This document shows positions 1 to 8,266 of a DNA stretch of 64,000 nt, piece by piece. Below the pieces are notes generated by a model. The model was given only the letters and a program-made list of their open reading frames with translations. It had not been told where the DNA came from and searched no databases. The stretch lies in contig CAVPZU010000001.1 of assembly GCA_963710355.1 (NCBI GenBank), positions 849,646 to 913,645 of the forward strand, given 5' to 3'. The stretch's first letter is position 1, and each line of letters opens with the position of its first letter. Both the position numbers and the translations under genes were made by a program. This DNA is from Fen-1359 sp963710355. Lineage in GTDB: Bacteria > Planctomycetota > Phycisphaerae > Sedimentisphaerales > Anaerobacaceae.

Positions 1-2120
1 GAATCATCTCATCGCTCTTTATGCTGGGACTATTTTTCGGCGCCGCTTTTATCAGGTTTCTGCTCGAAAAAACCAAAAGAATAAAACCCGAAGCCATCCT
101 GACCGCCGCCCTTTGCATCCACGGATTTATTCTCGTCGCCATTGCTTACTGGCCGAGCAGACAACTGGGCGGCTCTCCCGCCGAAAAAAACATAATTTTA
201 GACCCGACGCATCTTATTTTTGCCGCCGCCTTTCTGATTTGCGGACTTTGTGCAGGAGCTTATTTCCCCATCGCAGCCAGGCAATTTTCCGACTCCGGCA
301 TCCGAACAGGCACTGCCGCTGCTAAACTCGAAACCGCAGACCATATCGGCGCCTCTGCAGGAAGTCTCCTTACAGGTCTGCTCCTCGTCCCTATCCTCGG
401 CACTAAGCAATCGCTTATCATTTTTATCATCTTAATCCTCGCAAACATCCCGCTGGCCATATTAAAAATTTTCAGGCCCGCACCATCTTTATCGGCTCCA
501 AAAACAATCAGTCGGCTCACCAAGCTCGGCTACACCCTCTTCGCAATCGCATCAACGGTCGTCTTATGCTCAAATCTCCTCTTTGCAGCCAATTCGGTTG
601 TTTCAGCCGCCGGCCCTGTTGAACAAACGGCCCGCTTGCTCGCGCCGAATTTGAAAATCCGCAGCGCTTCCGCCCAATTGCAGAAAGATACCCTCCGCTA
701 CTATAAAATTTTCGACAGCAACGAAAAAATCGTGGGCTTTATCTTCAGCACTGAAAAACTCGCACCCGATATCCGCGGTTTCGGCGGCAAAATGAACCTC
801 GCCGTCTTTATCGACCCGGACGGCAGGCTCATTGACTTCCAGATAATTACTTCAAATGAAACGCCGGAATATCTCGACCTGATAACCGGCAAAAAAGTGC
901 TCTTCAAAAACCGACCTCTTTTCGCCAAAAATCCCTTCAGGGAAACCGACGCCGTCACCGGTGCAACAATCAGCTATAATGCCGTGACAGGCACCCTGCA
1001 AACAGCCGCACAGGAATTTGCCCATCAGGTCCTCGGCAAAAACGACCAATCTGCCAAATCCCGTAATACGACCGGGGAAAAATCCTTTGATTACGCCGCC
1101 CTTTACCTGGCCGGTGCAGCAGTCGCAAGTTTAATTGTCATCTACACCGGCGGTTTCCGGACCAGATTGATTATCCTGCTCATCAATTTCCTTGTTGCCG
1201 GCCTTATCTTCAACGCTCAATACTCTCTTGCGCAAATCACAAACTTACTTTCGCTCAACCTGCCCGCCGTTGCCTTCGGCGCTGCATTTCTAATCGCCGT
1301 TGCCGTTCCGATTCTGGTCATTATCTTCGGAAACATCTATTGCGGCTATCTCTGCCCGTTCGGCGCTCTGCAGGAATTGCTCGCCTTTCTTACGCCCAAA
1401 AAACTAAAACCCCAGCCGGCTGACGTGATGCGAAATCTTTCCTTTGTTAAATACCTGCTTCTTTTTATCTTCGTTATCGCCTTTTTTATCTCCAGAAAAA
1501 ACCAGTCAACGCTGTCAGCCGACCCTCTCATTTCAATCTTCTCCCGCTCAATAACTCTGCCTGTAATCTTCATCGTCGCTGTCGCTCTTGTCGGCTCACT
1601 TTTTTACACACGCCTCTGGTGCCGAACCTTGTGTCCGACGGGTGCATTTCTCTGTCTGCTCAACAGGCTTCCTTTGCTCAAAAGGTTTTTGCCGGCAAAA
1701 AAATTCGGCTTTTGCGAATTCGGCATCACACCAAAGGAATACGCCGATTGCATTTGTTGCGACAGATGCCGACACCTGCCCGCCGAAACAGCCCAGCGAT
1801 TAAAGACGCCTGCCAAAACAAAAACCGTATCATCATACATCCTTATAACAATAGTAGCCGCAACGGCGATTTTTATCTCAGTGTCAACACTGAACAAACT
1901 CCATCAGACAATTCCCGCCGCATTTAGCGAACCTCAAGGCGTCTTGCCGACCGCCGGCCAGAGCAAAAATGCCAACTTGCAAAAAATTCAAACCCTTATT
2001 AAGCAAAATATGCTTTCCGACAAAGAAGCATTGTTTTACAAAAAAATTGACGAACAAGACACTCAAAAAACAGACCAGAACAGTCTGCCGCAGCCCGCAG
2101 GCGGCCGGCAAACCCCATAA
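1..2120 (+). CDS. Polytopic membrane protein with FMN-binding domain and NosR/NapH-type Fe-S domain (5' partial)
   Basis: The frame is open to the left edge, so the true N-terminus lies outside the window. The first ~150 residues are membrane helices that resemble the transmembrane part of fused MFS/spermidine-synthase proteins (AGAYFPIAARQF, then ADHIGASAGSLLTGLLL). A periplasmic FMN-binding domain follows, with the covalent-flavin type motif DAVTGATISYNAVTG near residue 310. The C-terminal half has several helices and two cysteine clusters, YCGYLCPFGA and WCRTLCPTGA, as in NapH/NosR polyferredoxin-like membrane subunits, then a looser CEFG...CICCDRC cluster. Such proteins pass electrons across the membrane to a periplasmic flavin. 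Thioredoxin and an ArsR regulator lie just downstream, which fits a redox role. The substrate cannot be told from sequence, and the domain combination is unusual. Confidence 0.75.
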   Translation, partial: IISSLFMLGLFFGAAFIRFLLEKTKRIKPEAILTAALCIHGFILVAIAYWPSRQLGGSPAEKNIILDPTHLIFAAAFLICGLCAGAYFPIAARQFSDSGIRTGTAAAKLETADHIGASAGSLLTGLLLVPILGTKQSLIIFIILILANIPLAILKIFRPAPSLSAPKTISRLTKLGYTLFAIASTVVLCSNLLFAANSVVSAAGPVEQTARLLAPNLKIRSASAQLQKDTLRYYKIFDSNEKIVGFIFSTEKLAPDIRGFGGKMNLAVFIDPDGRLIDFQIITSNETPEYLDLITGKKVLFKNRPLFAKNPFRETDAVTGATISYNAVTGTLQTAAQEFAHQVLGKNDQSAKSRNTTGEKSFDYAALYLAGAAVASLIVIYTGGFRTRLIILLINFLVAGLIFNAQYSLAQITNLLSLNLPAVAFGAAFLIAVAVPILVIIFGNIYCGYLCPFGALQELLAFLTPKKLKPQPADVMRNLSFVKYLLLFIFVIAFFISRKNQSTLSADPLISIFSRSITLPVIFIVAVALVGSLFYTRLWCRTLCPTGAFLCLLNRLPLLKRFLPAKKFGFCEFGITPKEYADCICCDRCRHLPAETAQRLKTPAKTKTVSSYILITIVAATAIFISVSTLNKLHQTIPAAFSEPQGVLPTAGQSKNANLQKIQTLIKQNMLSDKEALFYKKIDEQDTQKTDQNSLPQPAGGRQTP

Positions 2121-2173
2121 ACCCCCGATGGAAAAAATATATTTGTTAAAGAACAATTTGCCTTCTGAAAAGG

Positions 2174-2203
2174 TATATTATAATATTAAAATATTCTAAT
2201 ATA
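2174..2203. promoter_or_regulatory. Candidate ArsR-family operator
   Basis: An inverted repeat, TATATTA-N16-TAATATA, sits 19-48 bases before the start codon at 2222, within an AT-only stretch that also contains AATATT twice. ArsR-family redox and sulfide sensors such as BigR bind AT-rich dyads of this kind. The downstream unit encodes an ArsR-family protein, so autoregulation is inferred. Confidence 0.4.
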
Positions 2204-2221
2204 CTTTGAAAGGAGCAAAAT

Positions 2222-2424
2222 ATGTTTATTCGCTTGATATTTGGGATTTTGGCAGGGGCAGCTTTAGGCGTCTCTTGGGCTATTTCGGAAAATGCACAAC
2301 GGGGGCCTGTTCCCTGACGGCTAATCCGCTTCGAGGCGCCTTTTTGGGGGCCCTGCTGGGGATTCTTTTTGTTTTTCTGCTCGCAGATTATTCCATAGGA
2401 AAAAAGGGAAAGGAGAAAAACACA
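2222..2424 (+). CDS. Small two-helix membrane protein (DUF6132-like), frameshifted
   Basis: A strong Shine-Dalgarno (AAAGGAG) precedes ATG at 2222. The first frame reads MFIRLIFGILAGAALG and then runs off to a stop. One extra G at about 2270 would restore GGLLGYFGKCTTGACSLTANP, followed by a second helix. The conserved C-x4-C pair and the SLTANP text match small membrane proteins of the DUF6132 type, whose function is unknown. After the repair there is no stop before the thioredoxin ATG at 2425, so the two may be fused, or a second indel near the A-rich 2400-2425 stretch may have removed the stop. It is the first gene of a unit with thioredoxin and ArsR. Confidence 0.5.
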
Positions 2425-2760
2425 ATGGTAATCAATATTGGAAACAAGGGGACATTTGAAAAAGTAAAGAATTCAAAAGGCCTTTTATTGGTCGATTTCT
2501 ACGCAGAATGGTGCCATCCCTGCAAGCTTTTGTCGCCAATACTGGAAAGGGTAGCGGAAAAATATCAGGGAAAGGCAGCATTTTACAAGGTGGATGTCAC
2601 GCAGTTCGGCGACTTGGCCGGCGAAAACGGCGTTGAAGCGACGCCGACCGTTCTGGTTTTCAAAGATGGAAAGGAAGTGGAGCGGCTGGTCGGCCTGCGG
2701 CCAGAGGCTGAGTATAGCAGGACAATCGACAAATTATCAGAAAACAGCGGAGGTGAATAA
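2425..2760 (+). CDS. trxA: Thioredoxin
   Basis: A 111-residue thioredoxin fold protein with the active site WCHPC near residue 30 and the cis-proline text EATPTVLVFKDG near residue 75. It reduces protein disulfides in the cytoplasm. No signal peptide is seen from this start. ATG 2425 is chosen because AAAGGAG lies 8 bases before it and because the domain begins there, although the same frame continues upstream into the small membrane protein. The stop codon overlaps the ATG of the ArsR gene (TAATG), so the two are translationally coupled. Coupling to a Cys-containing ArsR regulator suggests a redox or sulfur-stress role. The active site differs from the classical WCGPC by His in place of Gly. 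Confidence 0.85.
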   Translation: MVINIGNKGTFEKVKNSKGLLLVDFYAEWCHPCKLLSPILERVAEKYQGKAAFYKVDVTQFGDLAGENGVEATPTVLVFKDGKEVERLVGLRPEAEYSRTIDKLSENSGGE

Positions 2761-3041
2761 TGACAGACAGGCTGGCGGAAAGAATGGCAGCGGTCTTAAA
2801 AGCTATAGCGCATCCTGACCGGCTCAAGATTATAGAAATCCTCAAAGACGGCGAAAAATGCGTCAACAAAATTGTCGAAAGGCTCGGCGGCAGTCAGTCC
2901 CTGACAAGCCAGCATCTAAATTTAATGACCGACAAGGGTGTCCTTGCCCGCAGAAGGGGTGGTATACGGGTCTATTATCGGATAGCCAATAAGGACGTTT
3001 TGAAGATTTTACGGTGTTTATACCGCCATTGCAGACAATGA
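2760..3041 (+). CDS. ArsR/SmtB-family winged-helix regulator
   Basis: A 93-residue protein with the ArsR fold: AIAHPDRLKIIEILKDGE, then helix-turn-helix SQSLTSQHLNLMTDKGVL and the wing RRRGGIRVYYRI. It has a Cys in the GEKCVNKI segment and two near the C-terminus (LRCLYRHC). BigR/SqrR-like members use a Cys in just these two places to sense persulfide or oxidants, whereas metal sensors use CxC-type sites, so a redox or sulfide signal is more likely than arsenic. It is the last gene of the unit, one base overlapping thioredoxin, and is followed by a strong terminator. Its probable target is the dyad at 2174-2203. Confidence 0.8.
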   Translation: MTDRLAERMAAVLKAIAHPDRLKIIEILKDGEKCVNKIVERLGGSQSLTSQHLNLMTDKGVLARRRGGIRVYYRIANKDVLKILRCLYRHCRQ

Positions 3042-3083
3042 TTATGTAATAGAGATGAACCGGCTTCGGATGGTTAGATTCAG

Positions 3084-3120
3084 GCACACCAGCGGGTGGG
3101 GGCTGGTGTGCTTTTTTATT
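3084..3120 (+). terminator. Rho-independent terminator
   Basis: A perfect 10-bp stem, GCACACCAGC / GCTGGTGTGC, with an 8-base loop is followed by TTTTTT. It closes the thioredoxin-ArsR unit. Confidence 0.9.
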
Positions 3121-3163
3121 GTTTAAGTGACGATAAAAAAATGTCGGAAAAAACTTTTTTTGT

Positions 3164-3191
3164 TTGACTCGTGCCGCTTTACTGATACACT
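3164..3191 (+). promoter_or_regulatory. Sigma70-type promoter for the outer-membrane protein gene
   Basis: TTGACT at 3164 and TACACT at 3186 are separated by 16 bases. They lie about 70 bases before the start codon at 3261. Confidence 0.5.
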
Positions 3192-3260
3192 TTTGCCATC
3201 GGAAATTATATTTGGCAGGGGGACGATAAGGAAATCTATGTTTGAAAGGAGAATGAAGAA

Positions 3261-4109
3261 ATGAAAAAAGTAATTATTTTGGGTGTTCTGATGCTGTTGG
3301 GCTGGACGGGCAGCCTTTGGGCAGAGACAAGCGACCTGCACGGGGCAATCGGCACTGATATATGACAGCAAATATGTATGGCGCGGATTTACTGTTTATG
3401 GGAGCAAAAGCGCCACTCACCCGTTTGTTGACCTCGATTTGTTTGGGACAGGTTTTGGCTTCAATGTAACCGGCCATATACCCAATAGCAGCGGGGAGGT
3501 GGGCGGCCTCGGCATTCAGCAATTTCAACGCTGGGATTACACCTTATATTACCACAATGTGCTGTTCGCAGATGAGCCTTATATGACTGCCTATATGCTC
3601 GGTTACATGTACTATAATTATCCCGCATTTGTCCATCAGCAATGGTAGCTTTCCAAACGGCATAGACCTGCAGGAATTGCACGGTGCGATTTCTTTCCCT
3701 AAAATCCTTGGTGTCGAAGGTCTGGTGCCGACCTATGTTCTTGTGAAACTGTGGCCTTCAAACGAGGATTCCTGGGTTGGCGATAAATCGCCTGTCGATG
3801 GAACTGCTTCCGGATTTGCTCATATATTTATGCTCGATTACGGCCTCAGGACAACCTGCCCGATAACCAATCAGGAGAGGATTATTAATCTGCATTCGGA
3901 AGTTGTTTACAATGACGGTGTTGGCCCTGCCGGCCAGAACGTTGACCATGACTGGTCGGACGCCGTCTTTGGTGTTTCAACCGATGTTGACCTCGGCAGC
4001 AACCTCATCTTTACGCCCGGCCTCTTTCATCAGGTTACGATGGACAAATCCGTCAATGATGAAAAAGAGTATTACCTGGGCAAGCCTGATTCTCAAGTAT
4101 AAGTTCTAA
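3261..4109 (+). CDS. Outer-membrane beta-barrel protein, TorF-like (three frameshifts)
   Basis: ATG 3261 has a good ribosome site and starts a signal peptide (MKKVIILGVLMLLGWTGSLWA). The reading frame breaks three times, each time at a homopolymer: GGGG at 3342-3345, CCC at 3622-3624 and AAAAA at 4062-4066. Removing one base at each place gives one continuous protein of about 280 residues. It reads LHGQSALIYDSKYVWRGF after the first repair, YYNYPHLSISNGSFPNG after the second and ITWASLILKYKF at the end. YDSKYVWRG is typical of TorF-like putative porins, and the terminal aromatic-rich strand ending in Phe is the barrel-assembly signature. It probably sits in the outer membrane; the substrate is unknown. 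Confidence 0.6.
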
Positions 4110-4160
4110 GGTGGTGAGCGAAGTCGAACCAATCAGAAAATTTCCGCTTTCGTGAAATAT

Positions 4161-4190
4161 AAAGGCCGGCACATCAGCCGGCCTTTTTTA
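4161..4190 (+). terminator. Rho-independent terminator
   Basis: The stem GGCCGGC / GCCGGCC around the loop ACATCA, flanked by AAA/TTT and followed by a T run, ends the transcript of the outer-membrane protein gene. Confidence 0.85.
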
Positions 4191-4363
4191 TTTGGCGAAA
4201 AAATCCCTTTTTCACAAATCTGCAGGCCAAAGGAATAAACATCTTCCTGCAAGAAACATTTTCTTTATCAACTTCCGGCAAAAAAAACGCTGATATTGCA
4301 TATTTTCAGACGAAAACAATAAATAAGATAAAAAAAGTGAAACTTTTTAAGGAAGATTACACT

Positions 4364-4746
4364 ATGAAAAGAAAATTTTCATCGACTTGACCTTTGCCGG
4401 TGTGACCGCGGCTTTATCCGACATAAAATATATTATGTCGGCCACTTCAAAAGAAAGCCCTCAAGTTTGTCATCTCTTGAAATGTCCGAGGCTTGGTAAT
4501 CTGGCGACGGCTGTTGATGAGACAATTGAGGTCCTGGAAAAAACAAAAGGTTCTTTTAAATTGAAAGAGCTTGGCGGAATCCGCAAAAAACTCGAAAAAA
4601 ACATTCAATATACGCAATATTCTATCACATCAAGCCTGCACTTTTACAATTATAATCCGCTTCCACGCTGGCCGCCCAAAAAATTTCCGCCTTTTTTAAC
4701 TTTTCATCTCACCCAATCGCAGACATTATCCCCTCATCCGGCGTGA
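4364..4746 (+). CDS. Orphan hypothetical protein, frameshifted
   Basis: AAGGAAGA precedes ATG 4364. As written the frame stops after eight codons, but adding one T to the TTTT run at 4376-4379 gives MKRKFFIDLTFAGVTAALSD, continuing through LKCPRLGNLATAVDETIEV and LEKTKGSFKLKELGGIRKKLEK. I do not recognise the family. There is no signal peptide and the protein is rich in Lys and Leu helices. The last ~40 residues (Pro-rich, overlapping the 3' end of rhaD) look non-native, so the true end is probably nearer 4620 and may involve another indel. Confidence 0.35.
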
Positions 4747-5545
4747 GATTAAAACGTTTCGAAATCTCGACAAGCTCACTTTTGCCGATTTTATTTTTAA
4801 TTCCGCCGGCGGCTTTGGCCTGCAAATACATCCCGCAGGTCTTCTCAATGGTACCAATCAGGCCCAGTATTTTGTCCAGGTCGGCTCCGGCAGCGATAAT
4901 CCCGTGAAACTGCCAAACAACAACACGCCTTTTCGCAAAACCTTTTGCTGTTGCATCGGCCAGTTCGGCAGAACCGGGCATAATCCACGGAATATACTCA
5001 ACGCCGTCCGGCAGCAAAATCAGACACTCCGTATGAATCTGCCATAGCAAGCTTGTCAACTTTTCGGTATTAAGTTTTTCTATACAGCCGAGGGTTGTGA
5101 GATGCGGACAATGAGTGTGCAAAACCGCCCTGTCTTTATTTTCGCTGGCAGCTTTTCTTATTGAATGTGCCTGAAGATGGGTAATCAATTCCGATGTCGG
5201 AGAGTGGCCGCTCCGGCAGCCCCATATAACCCTGTATTTACCGCCTGTAGAATCAATCTCGATAATGCCCAGATTATCCGAAGGTGATTGCTGAAAATTT
5301 TTTAGATATGTTCCTGTCCCGCTCACAAGGAAAAAATCGCCTGCGATTCCAGGCAAAGTGCGGCCGATTTCCTTCCACCCCTGCTCCTGTCTTCCGACAG
5401 GAAGACGCAGGGGCTTTTCAGGCAAAATGTCTCTCTCAATTCTCACACTGATATTGCCGGCGTTTGCCTCGGCCCAGCCTCTCAGCCAGATTTCATTCGC
5501 TGTGCTGCCAACCTGGCTTAATAAAGTTTCAAATTTCTCATTCAT
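4709..5545 (-). CDS. rhaD: Rhamnulose-1-phosphate aldolase
   Basis: A class II (zinc) aldolase that cleaves L-rhamnulose 1-phosphate to dihydroxyacetone phosphate and L-lactaldehyde in rhamnose catabolism. Seen in order: WLRGWAEANAGNISVRI near the N-terminus, FFLVSGTGTYLKN, the catalytic Glu in PTSELITHLQAH, the zinc ligands in HTHCPHLT and, further on, VWQFHGIIAAG with the third His. The wording LLPDGVEYIPWIMPGSAELADAT is close to the E. coli enzyme. I prefer ATG 5545 over an in-frame TTG at 5572, since homology begins there. No other rhamnose genes are nearby, so it stands alone here. Its 3' end overlaps the orphan gene on the other strand. Confidence 0.85.
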   Translation of the reverse strand: MNEKFETLLSQVGSTANEIWLRGWAEANAGNISVRIERDILPEKPLRLPVGRQEQGWKEIGRTLPGIAGDFFLVSGTGTYLKNFQQSPSDNLGIIEIDSTGGKYRVIWGCRSGHSPTSELITHLQAHSIRKAASENKDRAVLHTHCPHLTTLGCIEKLNTEKLTSLLWQIHTECLILLPDGVEYIPWIMPGSAELADATAKGFAKRRVVVWQFHGIIAAGADLDKILGLIGTIEKTCGMYLQAKAAGGIKNKIGKSELVEISKRFNLTPDEGIMSAIG

Positions 5546-5746
5546 TTCCCGGCCTTTTTCCTTCTCCGGCAATTACCTTTCTTCTGCTGTAGCTGCTCAT
5601 TCCCTGTCTCCAGCCCCCGCCGACAATATGCGGCACATCAATTCTTTTGCCCTAACTCCCCTCAAGCCAGCCGGAAACCTTCTTATGCCGAAATGCCGGA
5701 GCCTCCAGAATCCCCTCACACAAGCACTTCCGAAACAACTCAAGAA

Positions 5747-5820
5747 TGGGCGGTACAAGACTTGAACTTGTGACCTCCTGCGTGTCGAGCAGGCGCTGTA
5801 GCCAACTGAGCTAACCGCCC
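5747..5820 (-). tRNA. tRNA-Val(GAC)
   Basis: The minus strand folds into a full cloverleaf: acceptor GGGCGGT/ACCGCCC with discriminator A, an anticodon stem CCTGC/GCAGG, loop TCGACAC (anticodon GAC) and T arm ACAAG-TTCAAGT-CTTGT. No CCA is encoded. Position 33 of the anticodon loop reads C instead of the nearly universal U, and the D stem has a 13-22 C-C mismatch. Confidence 0.85.
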
Positions 5821-6032
5821 TAACTATTTATAATAGAAGAACTTACGACCATTCTTAAAAGATAACTTAAGCCAAGGCGCTGAAGCTATCAATAGTAAAT
5901 TATAAGCAGGCACCATAGTTCTTTCAACAAAAAAACGAAATTGGCACACAAATTTAAGGCTGATATTGTCTGAATAATAAAACTTCTTGGGCGGCGATAT
6001 TTCTGCCAAGGACAGATTTTCGCAAAAAATGT

Positions 6033-6061
6033 TTGACTTTTCATATCAGCCGCTATCTAAT
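6033..6061 (+). promoter_or_regulatory. Sigma70-type promoter
   Basis: TTGACT at 6033 and TCTAAT at 6056 with a 17-base spacer lie 64 bases before the outer-membrane protein start codon at 6125. Confidence 0.55.
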
Positions 6062-6124
6062 TAGAGCCGGTTAGAAAGTGGGTATCAGAAAATCCTTCTT
6101 GTAGATTGATTTTGAAAGGAGTGT

Positions 6125-7006
6125 ATGATGGGAAAGAGTTTTATTGTAGCAGGATTAGTTCTTGCGGTCTTATGTGGAAATGTTTTCGCAATGATAGGTC
6201 CTCCGACAGCCGGGCTTAAAAAGGGTCAGTGGAGCGGTGGTTTTAACTATACTTATTTGGACCTGAACCTGGATAAAACGAAAGCGAAATGGTCTGAGTA
6301 TGACGACGGGGTATTGAGTGGTTCAGGCACAGAAAAGGTAAAGTTTAAAGATGTCATAACGGATTTATATTACGGCAATCTCGGCTACGGCATCGAGGAC
6401 TGGTGGCAGGTATACGTTCAGCTGGGAATTTCAGATGTAAGAGCCAAGATACGAGGCGAAGACGATTTTTACGAGGGAGATTGGGTAAATTTTAAATTCG
6501 ACAATGATTTTGCCTGGGGCTTGGGCACAAGGATAACCTTTGCAAAACAGGACAAGGTTGACTGGGGTGTGGCGGTTCAGATGAACTGGCTGAATACACA
6601 CTATGATAAGTCTGGCGCCAGCCAGTGGGTAAACGAAGACGAGTCAACGGGGTACGAAACAGATAAAACGAAGGTTGACCTTACGGCCTATAATTTGTTC
6701 GTGGCATTGGGCCCGACAATCGATATGGGCGGCTGGAAGCTTTATGGCGGACCGTTTTACACTTATCTTTCCGGTGAGGTAAAAGGACGCTACACAGAAG
6801 TCGGGGTCGATGGAATAACCGAAGAAGGTCCCGGAACACCTTACACTTATGCTATGAAAGGCAAAGGGGATATTAAGTCGGATGACCATTTCGGCGGTTA
6901 CATTGGCGCACAGTTCAATGTTGCCCAAAATTGCGATCTTACAACTGAGGTAGACGTGACCGCCGAAGGTTGGGCTGCGGGAGTCGGCATAACCTGGAAT
7001 TTCTAA
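6125..7006 (+). CDS. Outer-membrane beta-barrel protein
   Basis: A 293-residue secreted protein with the signal peptide SFIVAGLVLAVLCGNVFA and then alternating polar/hydrophobic strands rich in Tyr, Trp and Gly (QWSGGFNYTYLDLNL, DLYYGNLGYGIEDWWQVYVQLG). It ends in a strand finishing Trp-Asn-Phe, the usual barrel-assembly signal. AGGAG precedes two tandem ATGs; the second (6128) has the better spacing. Function and ligand are not recognisable; the pattern suits an 8- to 12-strand barrel. It is a single-gene unit with its own promoter and terminator. Confidence 0.75.
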   Translation: MMGKSFIVAGLVLAVLCGNVFAMIGPPTAGLKKGQWSGGFNYTYLDLNLDKTKAKWSEYDDGVLSGSGTEKVKFKDVITDLYYGNLGYGIEDWWQVYVQLGISDVRAKIRGEDDFYEGDWVNFKFDNDFAWGLGTRITFAKQDKVDWGVAVQMNWLNTHYDKSGASQWVNEDESTGYETDKTKVDLTAYNLFVALGPTIDMGGWKLYGGPFYTYLSGEVKGRYTEVGVDGITEEGPGTPYTYAMKGKGDIKSDDHFGGYIGAQFNVAQNCDLTTEVDVTAEGWAAGVGITWNF

Positions 7007-7041
7007 AAGACGGTTTGAATCATAATTTTGACCTTCAATAC

Positions 7042-7077
7042 AAAAAGGTTGCAAGTAATATACCTGCAACCTTTTTT
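7042..7077 (+). terminator. Rho-independent terminator
   Basis: The stem GGTTGCA / TGCAACC, extended by A-T pairs and followed by six T, ends the outer-membrane protein transcript. Confidence 0.75.
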
Positions 7078-7206
7078 CATATACTTCATACAGGATTGTC
7101 CCACTGCAAAGGACACAGTCCTCGGGACTCCTTACGGAGAGAACACAGAGATATTTTTTGCCATCGTGTGAATTTTACGAACCACCAATCACGAGCGATT
7201 TTAACC

Positions 7207-7716
7207 CTACAGGTTTTTGCGAATAACGACTGCAGTGGAGAAGGTCTGAGAATTACTGCCTTCCGTAACGGTGATTGAAATGATGATGCTCTTTACATCA
7301 CCTCCGCTGATATTCTTTGTAAAGGTCATCGCAGTAACATTATCGCAAAGGACGTGGCTGCCGTTAGTATCAATCATATAAAGCTTTTTGTCACTGCTGT
7401 TGTAGCTATAGGTTACATTGGAACCAACGGCATCGGGGAAGAAGGCACACTCGTTCGCAGGCGAAGATGAACTGACCGCATAGGCAGTGCGAAGTCTGGG
7501 AACAATCTGTGTGAGGGCCTGTCGGGCCTTGTTGGCAGCTAAAAAGATTTCCCTGTTGTCATTAAAGTTTTTTACGGATGCACTAAAGGCAAACGCAATA
7601 GCCGCAAGCAGCATCCCTGTTATCATCAACGCAATCAGCAGTTCCGCCATCGTAAAGCCTCTACGATAACGGCGGGCAAACTTTTGATTTTTGGTTTTTG
7701 ATTTTGGATTTTTCAT
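7207..7716 (-). CDS. Prepilin-type pseudopilin (GspJ/PilW-like)
   Basis: A 169-residue protein with a class III prepilin leader: basic residues, then RRG before FTMAELLIALMITG, giving cleavage after Gly and the conserved Glu at +5 of the mature helix. The helix continues as MLLAAIAFAFSASV. The rest is a small globular beta domain that fits a minor pseudopilin. It is the last gene of the pilus/secretion operon, 11 bases after the other prepilin. GspJ-like is chosen from the length and the position after a GspI/PilV-like gene; sequence alone does not decide this. Confidence 0.7.
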   Translation of the reverse strand: MKNPKSKTKNQKFARRYRRGFTMAELLIALMITGMLLAAIAFAFSASVKNFNDNREIFLAANKARQALTQIVPRLRTAYAVSSSSPANECAFFPDAVGSNVTYSYNSSDKKLYMIDTNGSHVLCDNVTAMTFTKNISGGDVKSIIISITVTEGSNSQTFSTAVVIRKNL

Positions 7717-7727
7717 TATTGCACCTG

Positions 7728-8234
7728 TTAGTATTTTGCACGAATCCAGCTTTCGGAGCTTAACAGATAGCCGGGATGATAGATATCAACGTAGTGATGA
7801 TAGATATCAACGGTGACACGGACGAATGGGCTGGGAGGGATATAAGGATTTGGGTCGGTAAAATTGGATGGATTAACCTTCTGGACAGTAACTTTCTGGG
7901 TAAATGCGGCAAAGATGTTGAGCGGTTGTCTATCGGCGTTTATGGGCGGGGAGAAGGTTTCACCATCGAAATCCTCAACATCATCATAATAAGCGACTGA
8001 CGGCGGCAAGCCTTCTTTGGTGGCAAATTCAGTTCCTCCCTGCGGGTCAACGACGGGCAAAAGCATCGTAAGCTCTCTTATCTGCTCGATGAGGTATTCT
8101 GCGGTTGACAGGTCGAGAGCGGCTGAGTTATTCTGAGTAAAGACGCTGTTTGCGGCAACCAAAGCGACGATTGCCACTCCGACCAGCGCCGTCGCCACAA
8201 GAACTTCGACTAACGAGAAGCCATTATTTTTCAT
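7728..8234 (-). CDS. Prepilin-type pseudopilin (GspI/PilV-like)
   Basis: A 168-residue protein with the prepilin leader MKNNG before FSLVEVLVATALVGVAIVAL; the cleavage Gly, N-terminal Phe and Glu5 are all present. The sequence SLVEVLVATALVGVA is very close to GspI/PilV helices. The globular part has a short Pro/Tyr-rich C-terminal section. It follows the inner-membrane platform gene and precedes the second prepilin, as minor pilin genes often do. Confidence 0.75.
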   Translation of the reverse strand: MKNNGFSLVEVLVATALVGVAIVALVAANSVFTQNNSAALDLSTAEYLIEQIRELTMLLPVVDPQGGTEFATKEGLPPSVAYYDDVEDFDGETFSPPINADRQPLNIFAAFTQKVTVQKVNPSNFTDPNPYIPPSPFVRVTVDIYHHYVDIYHPGYLLSSESWIRAKY

Positions 8235-8266
8235 AAAAACCCCTCCCTTTTCTCCTGTTACTTGTG

